Source: Xiphydria camelus (Eukaryota > Arthropoda > Insecta > Hymenoptera > Xiphydriidae). From it: a stretch of 64,000 nucleotides of DNA. The stretch is from NCBI GenBank assembly GCA_963678675.1, contig OY783200.1, positions 13,954,889 through 14,018,888 on the forward strand, written 5' to 3'. The notes beneath the pieces were generated by a model. It saw nothing but the letters and a program-made list of their open reading frames with translations. It was not told where the DNA came from and ran no database searches. Shown piece by piece: positions 53,681-63,300 of the stretch; positions within the stretch are counted from its first letter, which is position 1; each line of letters begins with the position of its first letter. The position numbers and the translations under genes are program-made.

Positions 53681-53902
53681 GGCCTAACTCACACGGTGCG
53701 ACTTCACTGCGATAGCAGTGCGACAGAACTGTCGCACGCTATCGCAACAATCGACGACTTTCCTGCGACAGCTTTGTCGCACCGTGTGAGCAGATGCGCG
53801 ACAAACTAACACAACGACACTGCCACTGTAGATGTCATACAGACAAGCGCGAGATGCGTGTCGCACTGCTGTCGCAGGGAAGTAGCACCGTGTGAGTTAG
53901 CT
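53681..53902. mobile_element. MITE with CTAACTCACACGGTGC ends
   Basis: CCTAACTCACACGGTGCGAC at the left is answered by GTAGCACCGTGTGAGTTAGC at the right. The interior repeats TGTCGCAC/GTGCGACA several times. Flanks TAA on the left and TTTAA on the right hint at a 3-bp target duplication (PIF/Harbinger style), not certain. Confidence 0.65.
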
Positions 53903-54004
53903 TTAATTGTAAGATACGCGGCCTGTAGCCTGTGGACACATCGGCAGATCTCCTTTCTTCTAGTTCCGATCGCGACGAGGTCGTGAGTTCGTAACGAACG
54001 ATCG

Positions 54005-54355
54005 TCAAAGAGTGTAGAAACATGGCTTAATGAGACATTTCGGGTTCACATCTTGTTTATTTAGTGTCAATAAGAAACTATTGTAATCGGTCAATATCTT
54101 AAAATGCAAACCAACTGGAAAAATATGAAATCGTTTAATCGCATAGACTGCGGCGAGGCACTTCAATTCGAAACTGTAATATTTAGATTTCATCTGGATA
54201 GATTGGCGGCTAAAATAGGAGAGCGGTTGCAATTTCCCATCTGCCTCCTTTTGTAAAAGAATTATCCCAAATCCACACTCGAATTCGCGTTGCAATGCAA
54301 CTCTGTTCCCAAAGTTGGAGAATGAATTGCAAGAATTGATTTCGAGGCAAAACAA
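54005..54355 (-). pseudogene. Ty3/gypsy RNase H fragment
   Basis: Minus strand from about 54310: REFECGFGIILLQKEADGKL, PLSYFSRQSIQMKSKYYSFE, LKCLAAVYAIKRFHIFPVGL, HFKILTDYNSFLLTLNKQDV. This is the gypsy RNase H with its E (SFELK) and D (TDYNS) positions. The first Asp segment and all flanking domains are missing. Separate from the plus-strand gypsy at 43-45 kb. Confidence 0.75.
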
Positions 54356-54420
54356 TCTCTTAATAGAATAAATGCTCCATACACCTCTCCGCCAATTTCC
54401 AATTTGTTACTTTTTATTAT

Positions 54421-54538
54421 ATTGTATAGGGTCAAGTGGTGTAAAAACGAGACACTTTTTAAATCTTTTAGTCTTTTCATAATACAAAGAATACTGCAAA
54501 CGGCTCGCCAATTTTATGTAAGATGATAGCTTACATAT
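54421..54538. repeat. Terminal-like sequence of a pogo-type element
   Basis: TATAGGGTCAAGTGGTGTAA followed by AAACGAGACAC. Similar words (GTGTCTTG, GACCCTCACTTGTCTCGTTT) appear at 57990-58020 and 56585-56660. Together with the minus-strand transposase end at 56.9-57.8 kb they suggest one DNA element of about 1.6 kb into which the LINE inserted. Confidence 0.35.
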
Positions 54539-56500
54539 TTGATCGCACCGGATACAATGTAATAACCGAGGCCATGTCTAGTAGAGGGATACCAGAAACA
54601 CTAATAGACTGGACTCGGAGCATGTTGGCGAACAGATTGGTGATCGCCAAGAAAGATGATATACATAGAGGTAAGGGGGCGACCATCGGGAGGATGTCCG
54701 CAGGGAGGGGTTTTATCACCTCTACTGTGGTGCCTCGTAGTGGACGAACTCTTAGAACTACTGAGGAGGGAAGGATTCCTGGTCCATGGCTATGCAGATG
54801 ATGCTGCGGTTGTCGTCAGGGGCAACTTCCTTAGTGTACTAAGGGACAGAATGAACTGTGCCGTACGAACAGTGGAGGAATGGTGTAAAAGGACCAATCT
54901 CTCGATGAACCCGGAGAAAGTGTCTGCCATGATATTCACTAGAAAATACAAGGTGGAGTACCCGGAACCATTAAGGTTCAGGGGGACAAACATCGAGTAT
55001 GTCAGAACACAAAAATACTTGGGTGTCGTCTTAGACACCAAGTTGCATTGGAAAGAACATATCACATGCCAGATCGCGAAGGTATATGCCTCGCTATGGG
55101 CATGCAGAAGAGCAATGGGCAGAAACTGGGGCTTTAGTCCCAGGGTCTGTCTATGGCTGTACAAAATGGTGTTACTGCCAAGATTACTGTATGCAGCAGT
55201 GATTTGGTGGCCAAGAGTAGGGAGGATCGAATCAAGAAACCGGTTGAAAGCCCTTCAGGGCGTGTTCCTGAGGGCTGCAACAGGGGCGATGATATCCACA
55301 CCAACTGAGGCCCTAGAGGTGGCACTTGATGTGCTGCCTCTTGACCTTTTGATAAGAGAAAGAGCGGAACTCTCTGCATACAGGATGAACTGCCTTGGGG
55401 AGTGGACCAGGGCAAGGACAGCACACGCCAGACTAGGCGTGCTTGATCAAGGATCTATGTCCTTGAGACAGGATAAGATAGCAAGGAAATACCAGATCAG
55501 GAAGGCCTTTGTGGTCTACCTACCTGAGAGGAATCACTGGAAAACTAGTAAGAGGACTCCGGGTCCCACAGTCAGGCACTGGTACACCGATGGGTCGGGG
55601 TACGGGGGTCGCTTTGGGGCGGGAGTCTTTGGACCTCAAGAAGACCTCAGAGTAAGTATCGCCCTGGGAGACAAAGCCATAGTGTTCCAGGTGGAAGTCT
55701 TGGCAATAAAACACTGCCTGGAACTACTTGTAGAGCAGCGCACTGCGAACAAGTATATTTATATTTGGTCTGACAGTTAAGCTGCTATAAAAGCACTCCA
55801 CAGGACAAGCACAAATTCACAGATTGTGTGGGAAACTATGGAAGTGCTAGAGATTCTGGGGAAAACCAACAAGATTACTCTTGCTTGGGTCCCCGGACAC
55901 ACAGGAGTCCATGGTAACGAGATAGCGGACGTACTGGCGAAAGAGGGCACCAGAAAGGAGAACCTCATGCTGGTGGGAGTCCCCTTTGCCATGCGCAGGT
56001 TAGAGATTAAAAGGAAATTCCACAGGGAGCATTTTCACCGGGGTGGACTAATCTAGGAACGGGCAGACAGAGGCGAGGAATCTAATGCCTCGCCTAGCAC
56101 AAAAGAGAGCCAGGTTACTGGTGAACATAAACAGGATAAGCCTGAGTATTACAATCAGACTATTAACTGGTCACGGAAAATTCAACTCACACTGCAGGAG
56201 ACTAGGTCTATCGGAAACGGATAGATGTCGATACTGCAAAGTGGAGAGGGAAGATGCCCAGCACCTGCTGCTGGAATGTCCAGCACTAGGGGCTTTTAGA
56301 CACCGTCTGATAGGCGAGGCTTTTCCTAGCCTGGAAAGGGCTAGAGAGCTAGGGGTGGAATGGATATGCGGACTGGCCAAAAAGGCCAAGATGCAAATCT
56401 AAAGTACACCCCTAATCACAGCGGGGCTACAATAAAACTATTAAGTTTTCGGTGGCGTTCAGGGATGATTAGCGTCCTAACCGCTTTTATTATTATTATT
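54539..56500 (+). pseudogene. RNase H-bearing LINE (I/LOA-like), 5' truncated
   Basis: Flanked by a 13-bp duplication ATAGCTTACATAT (54526-54538 and 56501-56513) and ending in a TTATTATTATTATT tail, so the insertion borders are certain. Coding starts in the RT palm (RTGYNVITEAMSSRGIPETL), changes frame near 54655, then GGCPQGGVLSPLLWCLVVDE and HGYADDAAVVVRG (catalytic YADD), LSMNPEKVSAMIF, KYLGVVLDTKLHWKEHI. RNase H: HWYTDGSGYGGRFGAGVFGP, VEVLAIKHCLELL, IWSDS with TAA in place of the next codon, then LAWVPGHTGVHGNEIADVLA. A CCHC end, CRYCKVEREDAQHLLLECPA, follows a further frame change near 56054. Clade assignment within RNase H-bearing LINEs is tentative. Few lesions, fairly young. Confidence 0.9.
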
Positions 56501-56513
56501 ATAGCTTACATAT

Positions 56514-56912
56514 AGAATATATATCCGTTATCAATTTTTATAAACTGCTTCAAAATCTAAATAAAAAAATGAAATACGTGTCTCGATTTTAACCCCAGTT
56601 TTGGGTAAAAACGAGAGAGCACAGGCGAAAAACAAGACACGCCAGTTTTACGTAAATCAAACCACTTTAGAAGGTTAGGTTAAATGCGTGCCATAGAAGG
56701 TTAAATATACAATCAACTGCAAATATTTTCAGTTTTTTATTGTGACAAATAACCAAAATATGGGGCTCTGAAATATAACATAACATATATTTTCCTTTCG
56801 TTAACTGTTAAAACTAAATTTTTTTTCTTTGGTAAAATAACACATTCTGAAACAAGTAGGTGTACCTTATTTATTTAACTTTATTTATAACATTATTTAA
56901 CATTATATTTAT
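56514..56912. other. 3' flank of the pogo-like remnant
   Basis: AT-rich, with AAAACGAGAGAGCACAGGCG and AACAAGACACGCCAG repeats of the terminal motif, and GGTTAGGTTAAATG near 56672. No gene. Confidence 0.35.
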
Positions 56913-57773
56913 CTAAATCAACGGTAAATAAGAACTGTGTAACAGAACGCTGTGTTCCTCCCTGGACAGTTGGGGGGTAGGAAGTTGATATTCTATGTCA
57001 GTCTTGGGTGCAGAATATTTTTCTGGGATCACTGGTCCCAAGAACTTGTTACCGTTGCGTCGAAGGTATCTAACATCGACGTCTTCCTCTCCTACTTCCT
57101 CAATCTGTGCCACATGGAAAACGTCCTTGCATTGACTAGAAAATGTCATCAAGATGTAGTCACCTTGTTTCATTGGTAACGGTTCATTTGCTTCGTTATT
57201 CTCGAAATTGAACCAGTCCTCTTCATCATTAACAATATCTTCTAAAGTAAGACTTTCAACGTCGCTTTCATCGTCTAATTTAACATCCTCGTAATCCTCA
57301 CTATCAGACTCACTTGGTTTCCTTATCTTCTTTGGCTTTTTCTTATTTTTTTCCCTAATTTTCTTCTCATTTTTCAGATTTTTTTTCTCAATCTCACTTA
57401 AAAATTCGTTTGAGGTCAAAACAGTGCCATCAATTTTCTTTCTTTTCTGAGTTGATGGGACTGTTCTTTTAATTTTTGACAGTAGGAGTGACTCAAATGA
57501 AAGACGTTCGGTGCTTGTATGACTGTGAATTGAACACGACGGTGATGTTAATGGATTTATATCATTGGTCTCCATTAACGGTCCAGCAACAGCAACAGAT
57601 GTGTTATTTGTTTCAGGCGAGGGTAATAGTTCCGGTTCCACTTGTTCATCTACAACAATACTGGTCGGGTTTTCAAGATTGATTCTCCGTTCTGGTATCT
57701 CTTCATTTTTTCTGGGTCCAATCGTGTATAGGATATTTATCTTTATTGCAAGGGTAAATTCCGGTACTAGCAA
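56913..57773 (-). pseudogene. C-terminal region of a pogo-like transposase
   Basis: The minus-strand frame is open for 286 codons. The part from about 57730 reads GPRKNEEIPERRINLENPTS, a long acidic and Lys-rich linker (KKNLKNEKKIREKNKKKPKK; SESDSEDYEDVKLDDESDVE), then a compact domain GDYILMTFSSQCKDVFHVAQ, VDVRYLRRNGNKFLGPVIPE and IEYQLPTPQL. A terminal xDYVLVxF ... VxYLRR ... F..P ... LPxP module of this kind follows the DDE domain in several insect pogo/Tigger-like proteins. DDE domain not in the window at this place. A domesticated gene exon is a less likely alternative. Confidence 0.5.
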
Positions 57774-58379
57774 ACGCAGATTTTACTACTCATTCGGAAA
57801 TTAGTCCTTTCCGGAAAAGTGCGGGACAGCAAGCTCATTAGTAGCCTGGATTCGCCGAAACAGACAGCTTGCCTTGTCATTATGACCGATGATGGGATTA
57901 ATTCGAAATTAATGCTTCACTTATCTTAGATTGCAATGATATCGAGCGGTATGAAACATTGTGTCAAATCCCGTCCACCGTGCGACGGAACACCGTGTCT
58001 TGTTTTTGACCCTCACTTGTCTCGTTTCTCGAAGTCCAGTGGAAAAAACCATGAGGTTCCATATTTCTAAAAGTTGAGAAACACGACATTTAGTTTCACA
58101 ACGCGCGGGAGTTCACCGTGCCGCCTATTTTCAACCACAATTTTTAGTGGAATTTCATTGTTCGTCCCCTGTAAGGTTTGGTATGTTGATACTTCATGTT
58201 AGAAGCTAACAGATGCCGCTAAAATATCGATTTGGAAAAAAATGGAATCTCATCGTTTTTCCACTGAACCCTTCATATATGTACATTCTGAAATAAATAT
58301 ATGTAGTAGTATAATTTGTAGTAGTTTCCAAAATTGTTTGCCCACTAGGAACAAGAATCAAACGCAAAAAAATGTTTTC
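57774..58379. other. Gene-free gap
   Basis: Contains TAGCCTGGATTCGCCGAAACA near 57845, a motif also at 61640 and (inverted) 26050, and GTGCGACGGAACACCGTGTC near 57980, shared in part with 62090 and 63300. Probably debris of elements like those at the right end of the window. Confidence 0.35.
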
Positions 58380-59490
58380 AACAAACAAACAAAAATCAGG
58401 TCTGAAGACGGCGATTACGATGTGAAAAACAAAGAACGCTCTGGCGCATCGAAACAATTTCAAGATGTAGAGTTGGAAACATTATTGAGCACATGAAACA
58501 CTAAAGGAATTGTCAATATCATTAAAGGTTAATGAATAGACTATAAGCTAGCGTTTAAAAGCACTAAGATTAATTAAAAAGCGAGATTACTAGGTGCCAC
58601 ATGTTCTGAAAGACAGAGACCTTGAAAAACGTTTAATAACATGCGAATTGTTGCTTCAAAGACAGGAGAGGAAGTCATTTTTGCATCGAATCGTTACTGG
58701 CGATGAAAAGTGAATTTACTACGACGAGAGGTGAAGCCTGACCGACCGTCAACAGTGACTGCAAAACGGGATATTCACGGAACTAAGGTTATGTTAAGTA
58801 TTTAGTGGGATCAAGAAGGAATAATTTACTACGAGTTGCTGAAACCGAATGAAACTATCACTGCTGATCGTTATCGAGAATAATTAGGCCATTTGAGTCG
58901 AGCATTGAAGGAACATCGTCCAGAATATGCCAAAAGGCATGACAAAATCATTTTTTGTCACTCAGTGTCAAATACTCGGTTTCATGGGCGTCCTCGACGC
59001 ATGTGAAATCATCTTTCACACACCAATTCGTGAAAAGTTGCGCAGTGCGTGAAATAACCTGCGCAGTGCGTGAAATCGTCAATCTCGTATTTGACACTTA
59101 GTGACAAAAAATAGAATTCGTTATTCGGTTGTTTCGCGCCGTTCTAACGAGTGTGATTGCCGTACTCGCTTCGCTCGTGCGGCAAACTTCACACTCGTTA
59201 AAAACAGCGCTTCACGCCCTAATAACGAAAATAACTATTACAACACGACAATACTCGACCGCACGTAGCGAAATCAGTCAAGAATGTGTTAGAACAACTT
59301 AGATGGGAAGTGTTAATGCACCCGCCGCGCACCGTTTCACCAGAACTTGCCCTGTCGGACTATCATTTATTTCGATCGATGTAGCATAGCCGTTCGGAGC
59401 AGCATTTTACTTCTTATGAAGACATCACTAAATGGCTTGATAAGTGGATTGCAACAAAAAAATATAATTTTTTTATACCGTAATTCATTT
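58380..59490 (+). pseudogene. mariner transposase pseudogene interrupted by a repeat insertion
   Basis: Many stops, but conserved blocks are in order: KNKERSGASKQFQDVELETL, then IVTGDEK (near 58700, first catalytic Asp), DIHGTKVMLSI, GIIYYELLKPNETITADRYR, LSRALKEHRPEYAKRHDKII. A 285-bp insertion follows (58952-59236). After it come the QHDN-like YNTTILDRT and LEQLRWEVLMHPP, SDYHLFRSM, FTSYEDITKWLDKWIATK. The last conserved block, SDYHLF, carries the final acidic position. Different family from the mariner at 41.5 kb. No intact terminal repeats seen. Confidence 0.75.
58952..59236. repeat. Insertion of a 47-kb-family repeat in the mariner pseudogene
   Basis: TTTTGTCACTCAGTGTCAAA at the start and, further in, the complementary TTTGACACTTAGTGACAAAA; then a hairpin GAGTGTGATTGCCGTACTCG / TGCGGCAAACTTCACACTC and TAATAACGAAAATAACTATT. 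TTTGACACTTAGTGACAAAA and GTTTCGCGCC match the array at 47.3-48.5 kb. Confidence 0.65.
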
Positions 59491-60787
59491 ACTGCCTCAA
59501 AAATGGTAAGATGTTGTAGCTAACGATGGAAATTACTTTTATTGAAATATTGTTTGTTTTTCTAAATTCTTAAATTATAACAAAAAACGGCGAAAACTTA
59601 TTCAAGTACCTATATATTGGTAGGCAGAACGTTTATTGGCCAACTTGAGAATCAGTTAATCGCTACTTATCCCAATAAGTAGAATAGTTTTGCAGCTTGT
59701 CGATAAAATAAGTATTGGTAACTGTTACTTTGTGTATGCCGGCTGGAATATCTTCCAATTACAAAGATTAATATCATATAATTCTATAATATATAATATC
59801 TACATATTATATGACATAATAATTTGTTTCTCTACAATTTCTTCAATTTGTAATAGTTTACTTATAGCGAGCTCTCATATTTGTCGCTTGGAAATTCATC
59901 GTTTGAACATACCTACCCGGCGTGGTGTATTAGGTACATTTTCGAAGACAATAAATCTGTCCAAACCGCTGTCAAATTGATGTTTTCCGACTTTAAACTA
60001 CGAACGCACCAAAAGCGGTGCTAGATCGTCTAAAATTTCAAATAAATAATTTTGTAGAGGATAAAACTTCCTACTGAAAAGTCCATGAGCGCCTGTGTGT
60101 GTGTATTTAGCTATAATATATTTGCTGTAGCGAGCGCTCATATTTTGTTGCGTGGAAATTCAGCGTTTGCACGTAACCGGCGCGACGTATGTCCACTTGA
60201 GGACAATGAATCTATCCACCCTACTTTTTATCTACGACTTTAGGCCTGTGATTGATTGACAAAAATTATTCAACTAATTGTCGAGCTTAAATTTCGTAGA
60301 TTGAAGGCGGACCAGCGTATATGCCTTGTACCATTAGTAATAGACCAATGTTATTTTCATGGTACTTCTTAACCGACAATTTCTTCCGTATACCATCACA
60401 ATGTCATCGAATGAAAGGAATAGTGCACGTAGGAAAATCCATCCAGTAAACACAAAGTAAAAGTTATATTGTAGTTATATTACAATTTGCCTGTTATATT
60501 ACTGATATAACAAGGGAATTTTAATACAACTGCTGCGTAATTGCTACTTTATGTTTGCTGAACACCCTCTCTTCGATCAGTTTATTATAAATTGTACCCA
60601 GAAAATTCGTCGAAAAAAAATTCGTCTGATGGAAAACTCATCGAAACGAAAATTCATCGAGAAGTCGGCGGAGCGAATCGACTTGGATATGATTTATGAA
60701 ACATCTATAGTTAAAGTGAGCTATACTTTTAAGTCGCCAATAAAATAAGAATCCTAGATGGAATACTTATACTATGTATTATTTTAC
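59491..60787. other. Gene-free region with a diverged duplication
   Basis: About 130 bp from TAGCGAGCTCTCATATTTGT (59865) recur, diverged, from TAGCGAGCGCTCATATTTTG (60126): both continue with GGAAATTCA.CGTTTG and CAATGAATCT/CAATAAATCT, CCGACTTTA/ACGACTTTA. The short frame at 60551-60748 has a Lys-rich peptide without known match. Adjoins the donor side of the host exon. Confidence 0.4.
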
Positions 60788-60970
60788 CTTCAGTTCTTCA
60801 AGTTGCATTCTCATATCTTTAATTTGCTGTTCAATCTTTCTTTTCGATATTTTCCACTCATTGGGATCTTGATAAACATCTTCACTACAATTTACGCTCC
60901 TTTTAAGTAGCAAACATTTCGATGGAGGTGACTTTTCGGCTAATTTTGGAGATTGTCGAGCACGAATTTT
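60788..60970 (-). CDS. Host gene exon (61 codons), coiled-coil-forming, unidentified
   Basis: On the minus strand ATTCTTCAG precedes 60970 and GTAAAA follows 60788. The exon is 183 nt, phase 0 at both ends, fully open: KIRARQSPKLAEKSPPSKCL, then SVNCSEDVYQDPNEWKISKR and KIEQQIKDMRMQLEELK. The Ser/Pro-rich start gives way to a charged helix that looks like the start of a coiled coil. No mobile-element motif. Phase matches the acceptor of the exon at 12967, and the join LEELK-EIRRHL continues the helix. I do not recognise the protein. Confidence 0.6.
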
Positions 60971-61231
60971 CTGAAGAATAAAGAAAAATTATAAATTAGA
61001 ATTTAATATTTGAATAAGAGTCTCTTATGAATGGAAGCGAAACTGTTAAAATACTGTTAGGAGGTTGCATTGAAAGCCGCTGTTCTCCTGTAGATGAGTC
61101 TAAAGGTACGTTTAGACCGGGATACAAAATGTTGGCAACATGTTGGCAACACGTTTATGGCTGTTGGCAACATCAACATCGCTGTTGGCAACATCAACAT
61201 TGAGTGTTGCCAACACGATGTCGCTGTTGGC
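60971..61231. repeat. Spacer with TTGGCAACA repeats
   Basis: From 61108 (CGTTTAGACCGGGATAC) to 61230 the word TGTTGGCAACA or its like occurs six times. The same words fill the centre of the palindrome at 62.4-62.8 kb. The first 17 bases also occur at 3279-3295. Confidence 0.6.
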
Positions 61232-61322
61232 AACATACTGTTGGATACATCGACTTGTATCCGGATACATGCGATCAGAACCAGTTGAGCGTTCAAACCA
61301 AACGGAGTCTTGATGTTAAAAA

Positions 61323-61556
61323 ATGGAACCGTCTATTGTTGCTGGTGTTAGTCCTGCTTTCATCATAATAGCCTCCCAGAAGCGAAAAAGAAGGTGGAGG
61401 CAGCGACAGTTTTTACAAAACGGGACAAGCTATGGTGACAATTTAATGGCGGAGTTACTTGTCATTAAGTGTTCCCTAATTGGCCATCAACTGCATCAGT
61501 CATGTATTGAATTCATTTCTCCCCTTTACAAAGCTGATTTAATATTCAAAGTATAG
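61323..61556 (+). pseudogene. Possible PIF/Harbinger nuclease N-terminal fragment
   Basis: A 77-codon frame with SQKRKRRWRQRQFLQNGTSY and GDNLMAELLVIKCSLIGHQL. The order KRxRRWW..xxLxxRxxYGxxxLLxEL..xxFxxxxRMS is typical of the start of Harbinger-type transposases; here only the first half fits. It ends at the MITE at 61552. The catalytic part is not present. Confidence 0.35.
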
Positions 61557-61738
61557 CGGTATCTATTACAATGGGTATTTTTTGTGGTAAGGGGTTCATT
61601 ACGACTCGTCCGGCAATTAACCCTTCTTTATTCAGGTAGCCTAGATTCGCCGAAACATACCCCCGGCGAGGCGGGCGATATGGGACAGGTCAGAATGAGT
61701 CATTTTCTGCAGTGCCCGCGGTAATAGATACCGCTATA
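61552..61738. mobile_element. Short MITE in the left palindrome arm
   Basis: TATAGCGGTATCTATTAC at the left and GTAATAGATACCGCTATA at the right, a perfect 18-bp inverted end including a TA on each side. Interior contains ATTCGCCGAAACATACC. Absent at the mirrored place in the right arm. Confidence 0.75.
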
Positions 61739-62112
61739 TTTCGAAGCTCCTTTGACGCGGCTCAAATTTACCGACAGAAGCCTAAACGTGGCTTGATATT
61801 CGCACGTGCCACTTGGCAGCCGTATGCGCGAAATCACGCATCGGGAGAGTACCTCTGCCGAGAGAAATAATTACGTGTCTTTCTTTTCAATCTAGAAAGA
61901 ACATACACATGTAGTGAGAGAGTACTGCTTTGTAAAATGAGAAATACGATACGCCGTCCGATCTGCCATGTGAACACTATGCGGCCCGTATAATGTGGCA
62001 TTCAATGAAAAATTTATGCAAGAAATATATGTTATTTATGATCGATACTATTAAAAGGTTTCAATCGACCTTCTGAAATTCTGTCCCTCGTGCGACGGAA
62101 CATTATCGTATG

Positions 62113-62215
62113 TAGGAAGGTAGGTAGGTAGGTAGGTAGGTAGGTAGGTAGGTAGGTAGGTAGGTAGTTAGGTAGGTAGGTAGCTAGGTAGGTAGGTAGG
62201 TAGGTAGGTAGGTAG
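62113..62215. repeat. (TAGG)n microsatellite
   Basis: About 26 units of TAGG/GTAG with two variants (TAGT, TAGC). A complementary but shorter CTAC/CTGC run lies at 63265-63300 in the right arm of the palindrome. Confidence 0.95.
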
Positions 62216-62449
62216 ATTCTAGTCCAGAGAGAGCGATGTTTCCGATGTTTCCCATTTCAAATGGGAAGCTCGGATACAAGCAACAGGCAACAGCTTTCTT
62301 TGATGTCATGCCGCCCGCAGTTTACGAGTAGCAATTAAATTGTCGCTAGTCGACGGGATACTCGTGTTGCCAACATGTTGCCAACATTTTGTATCCCGGT
62401 TTGTACCTACATTCGGATAGTGGCTGTTGCCGAGTATCCGTCGGCGAGT

Positions 62450-62755
62450 TGCAACTCGGCGGGATACATGTTGACAACACCGGATTATCGTGTTGCCAAC
62501 ACCGGATTATCGTGTTGCCAACATTTTTGTATCCCGGTATAGACTTACCTTTACGTTAATCGACGGGATACATGTTGACAACACCGGATTATCGTGTTGC
62601 CAACACCGGATTATCGTGTTGCCAACATTTTTGTATCCCGGTATAGACTTACCTTTACCTTAATCGACGGGATACATGTTGACAACACCGGATTATCGTG
62701 TTGCCAACTTGTTGCCAACATTTTGTATCCCGGTATAGACTTACCTTTAGCAAAA
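62450..62755. repeat. Tandem repeat at the palindrome centre
   Basis: Three units of about 95-115 bp: CGGGATACATGTTGACAACA, CCGGATTATCGTGTTGCCAA (once or twice), TTTTGTATCCCGGTATAGAC, TTACCTTTA. Similar words make up the block at 61.1-61.2 kb. Confidence 0.8.
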
Positions 62756-63050
62756 CGTCGAAGGATACTCGGCAACAGCCAGTATCCCGAATGTAGGTAC
62801 AAACCGGGATACAAAATGTTGGCAACATGTTGGCAACACGAGTATCCCGTCGACTAGCGACAATTTAATTGCTACTCGTAAACTGCGGGCGGCATGACAT
62901 CAAAGAAAACTGTTGCCTGTTGCTTGTATCCGAGTTTCCCATTGGAAATGGGAGACATCGGAAACATCGGTCTGTCTGGACGGTGCCGTCGACGAAAGAC
63001 GTTGAATGAGACTAGTGACGTTTCCTTTCGGTGATTTATTTACCTACCTA

Positions 63051-63263
63051 CACCCTGCGACTCGGATTCTGTCACTGATGACTTTTTTACAATGTTATTT
63101 TTAAACGTACTAACCAATGATTAATCAATCCTCATGCTTTCTTTAACGAGAGTAGACGCCACCGTAGCTAATGAGGGCATGAGAATTAATGGTTCATTGA
63201 TTAGTACATTTAAAAATAACATTTAAAAAAAGTCGCCAGCGACAGAATCCGAGTAGCAGGGTG
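63051..63263. mobile_element. 213-bp MITE in the right palindrome arm
   Basis: CACCCTGCGACTCGGATTCT at the left, AGAATCCGAGTAGCAGGGTG at the right, TA at 63049-63050 and 63264-63265. Inverted arms of about 75 bp. It landed in the CTAC microsatellite. Confidence 0.8.
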
Positions 63264-63300
63264 TACCTACCTACCTACCTACCTGCCTGCCTGCCTACCT

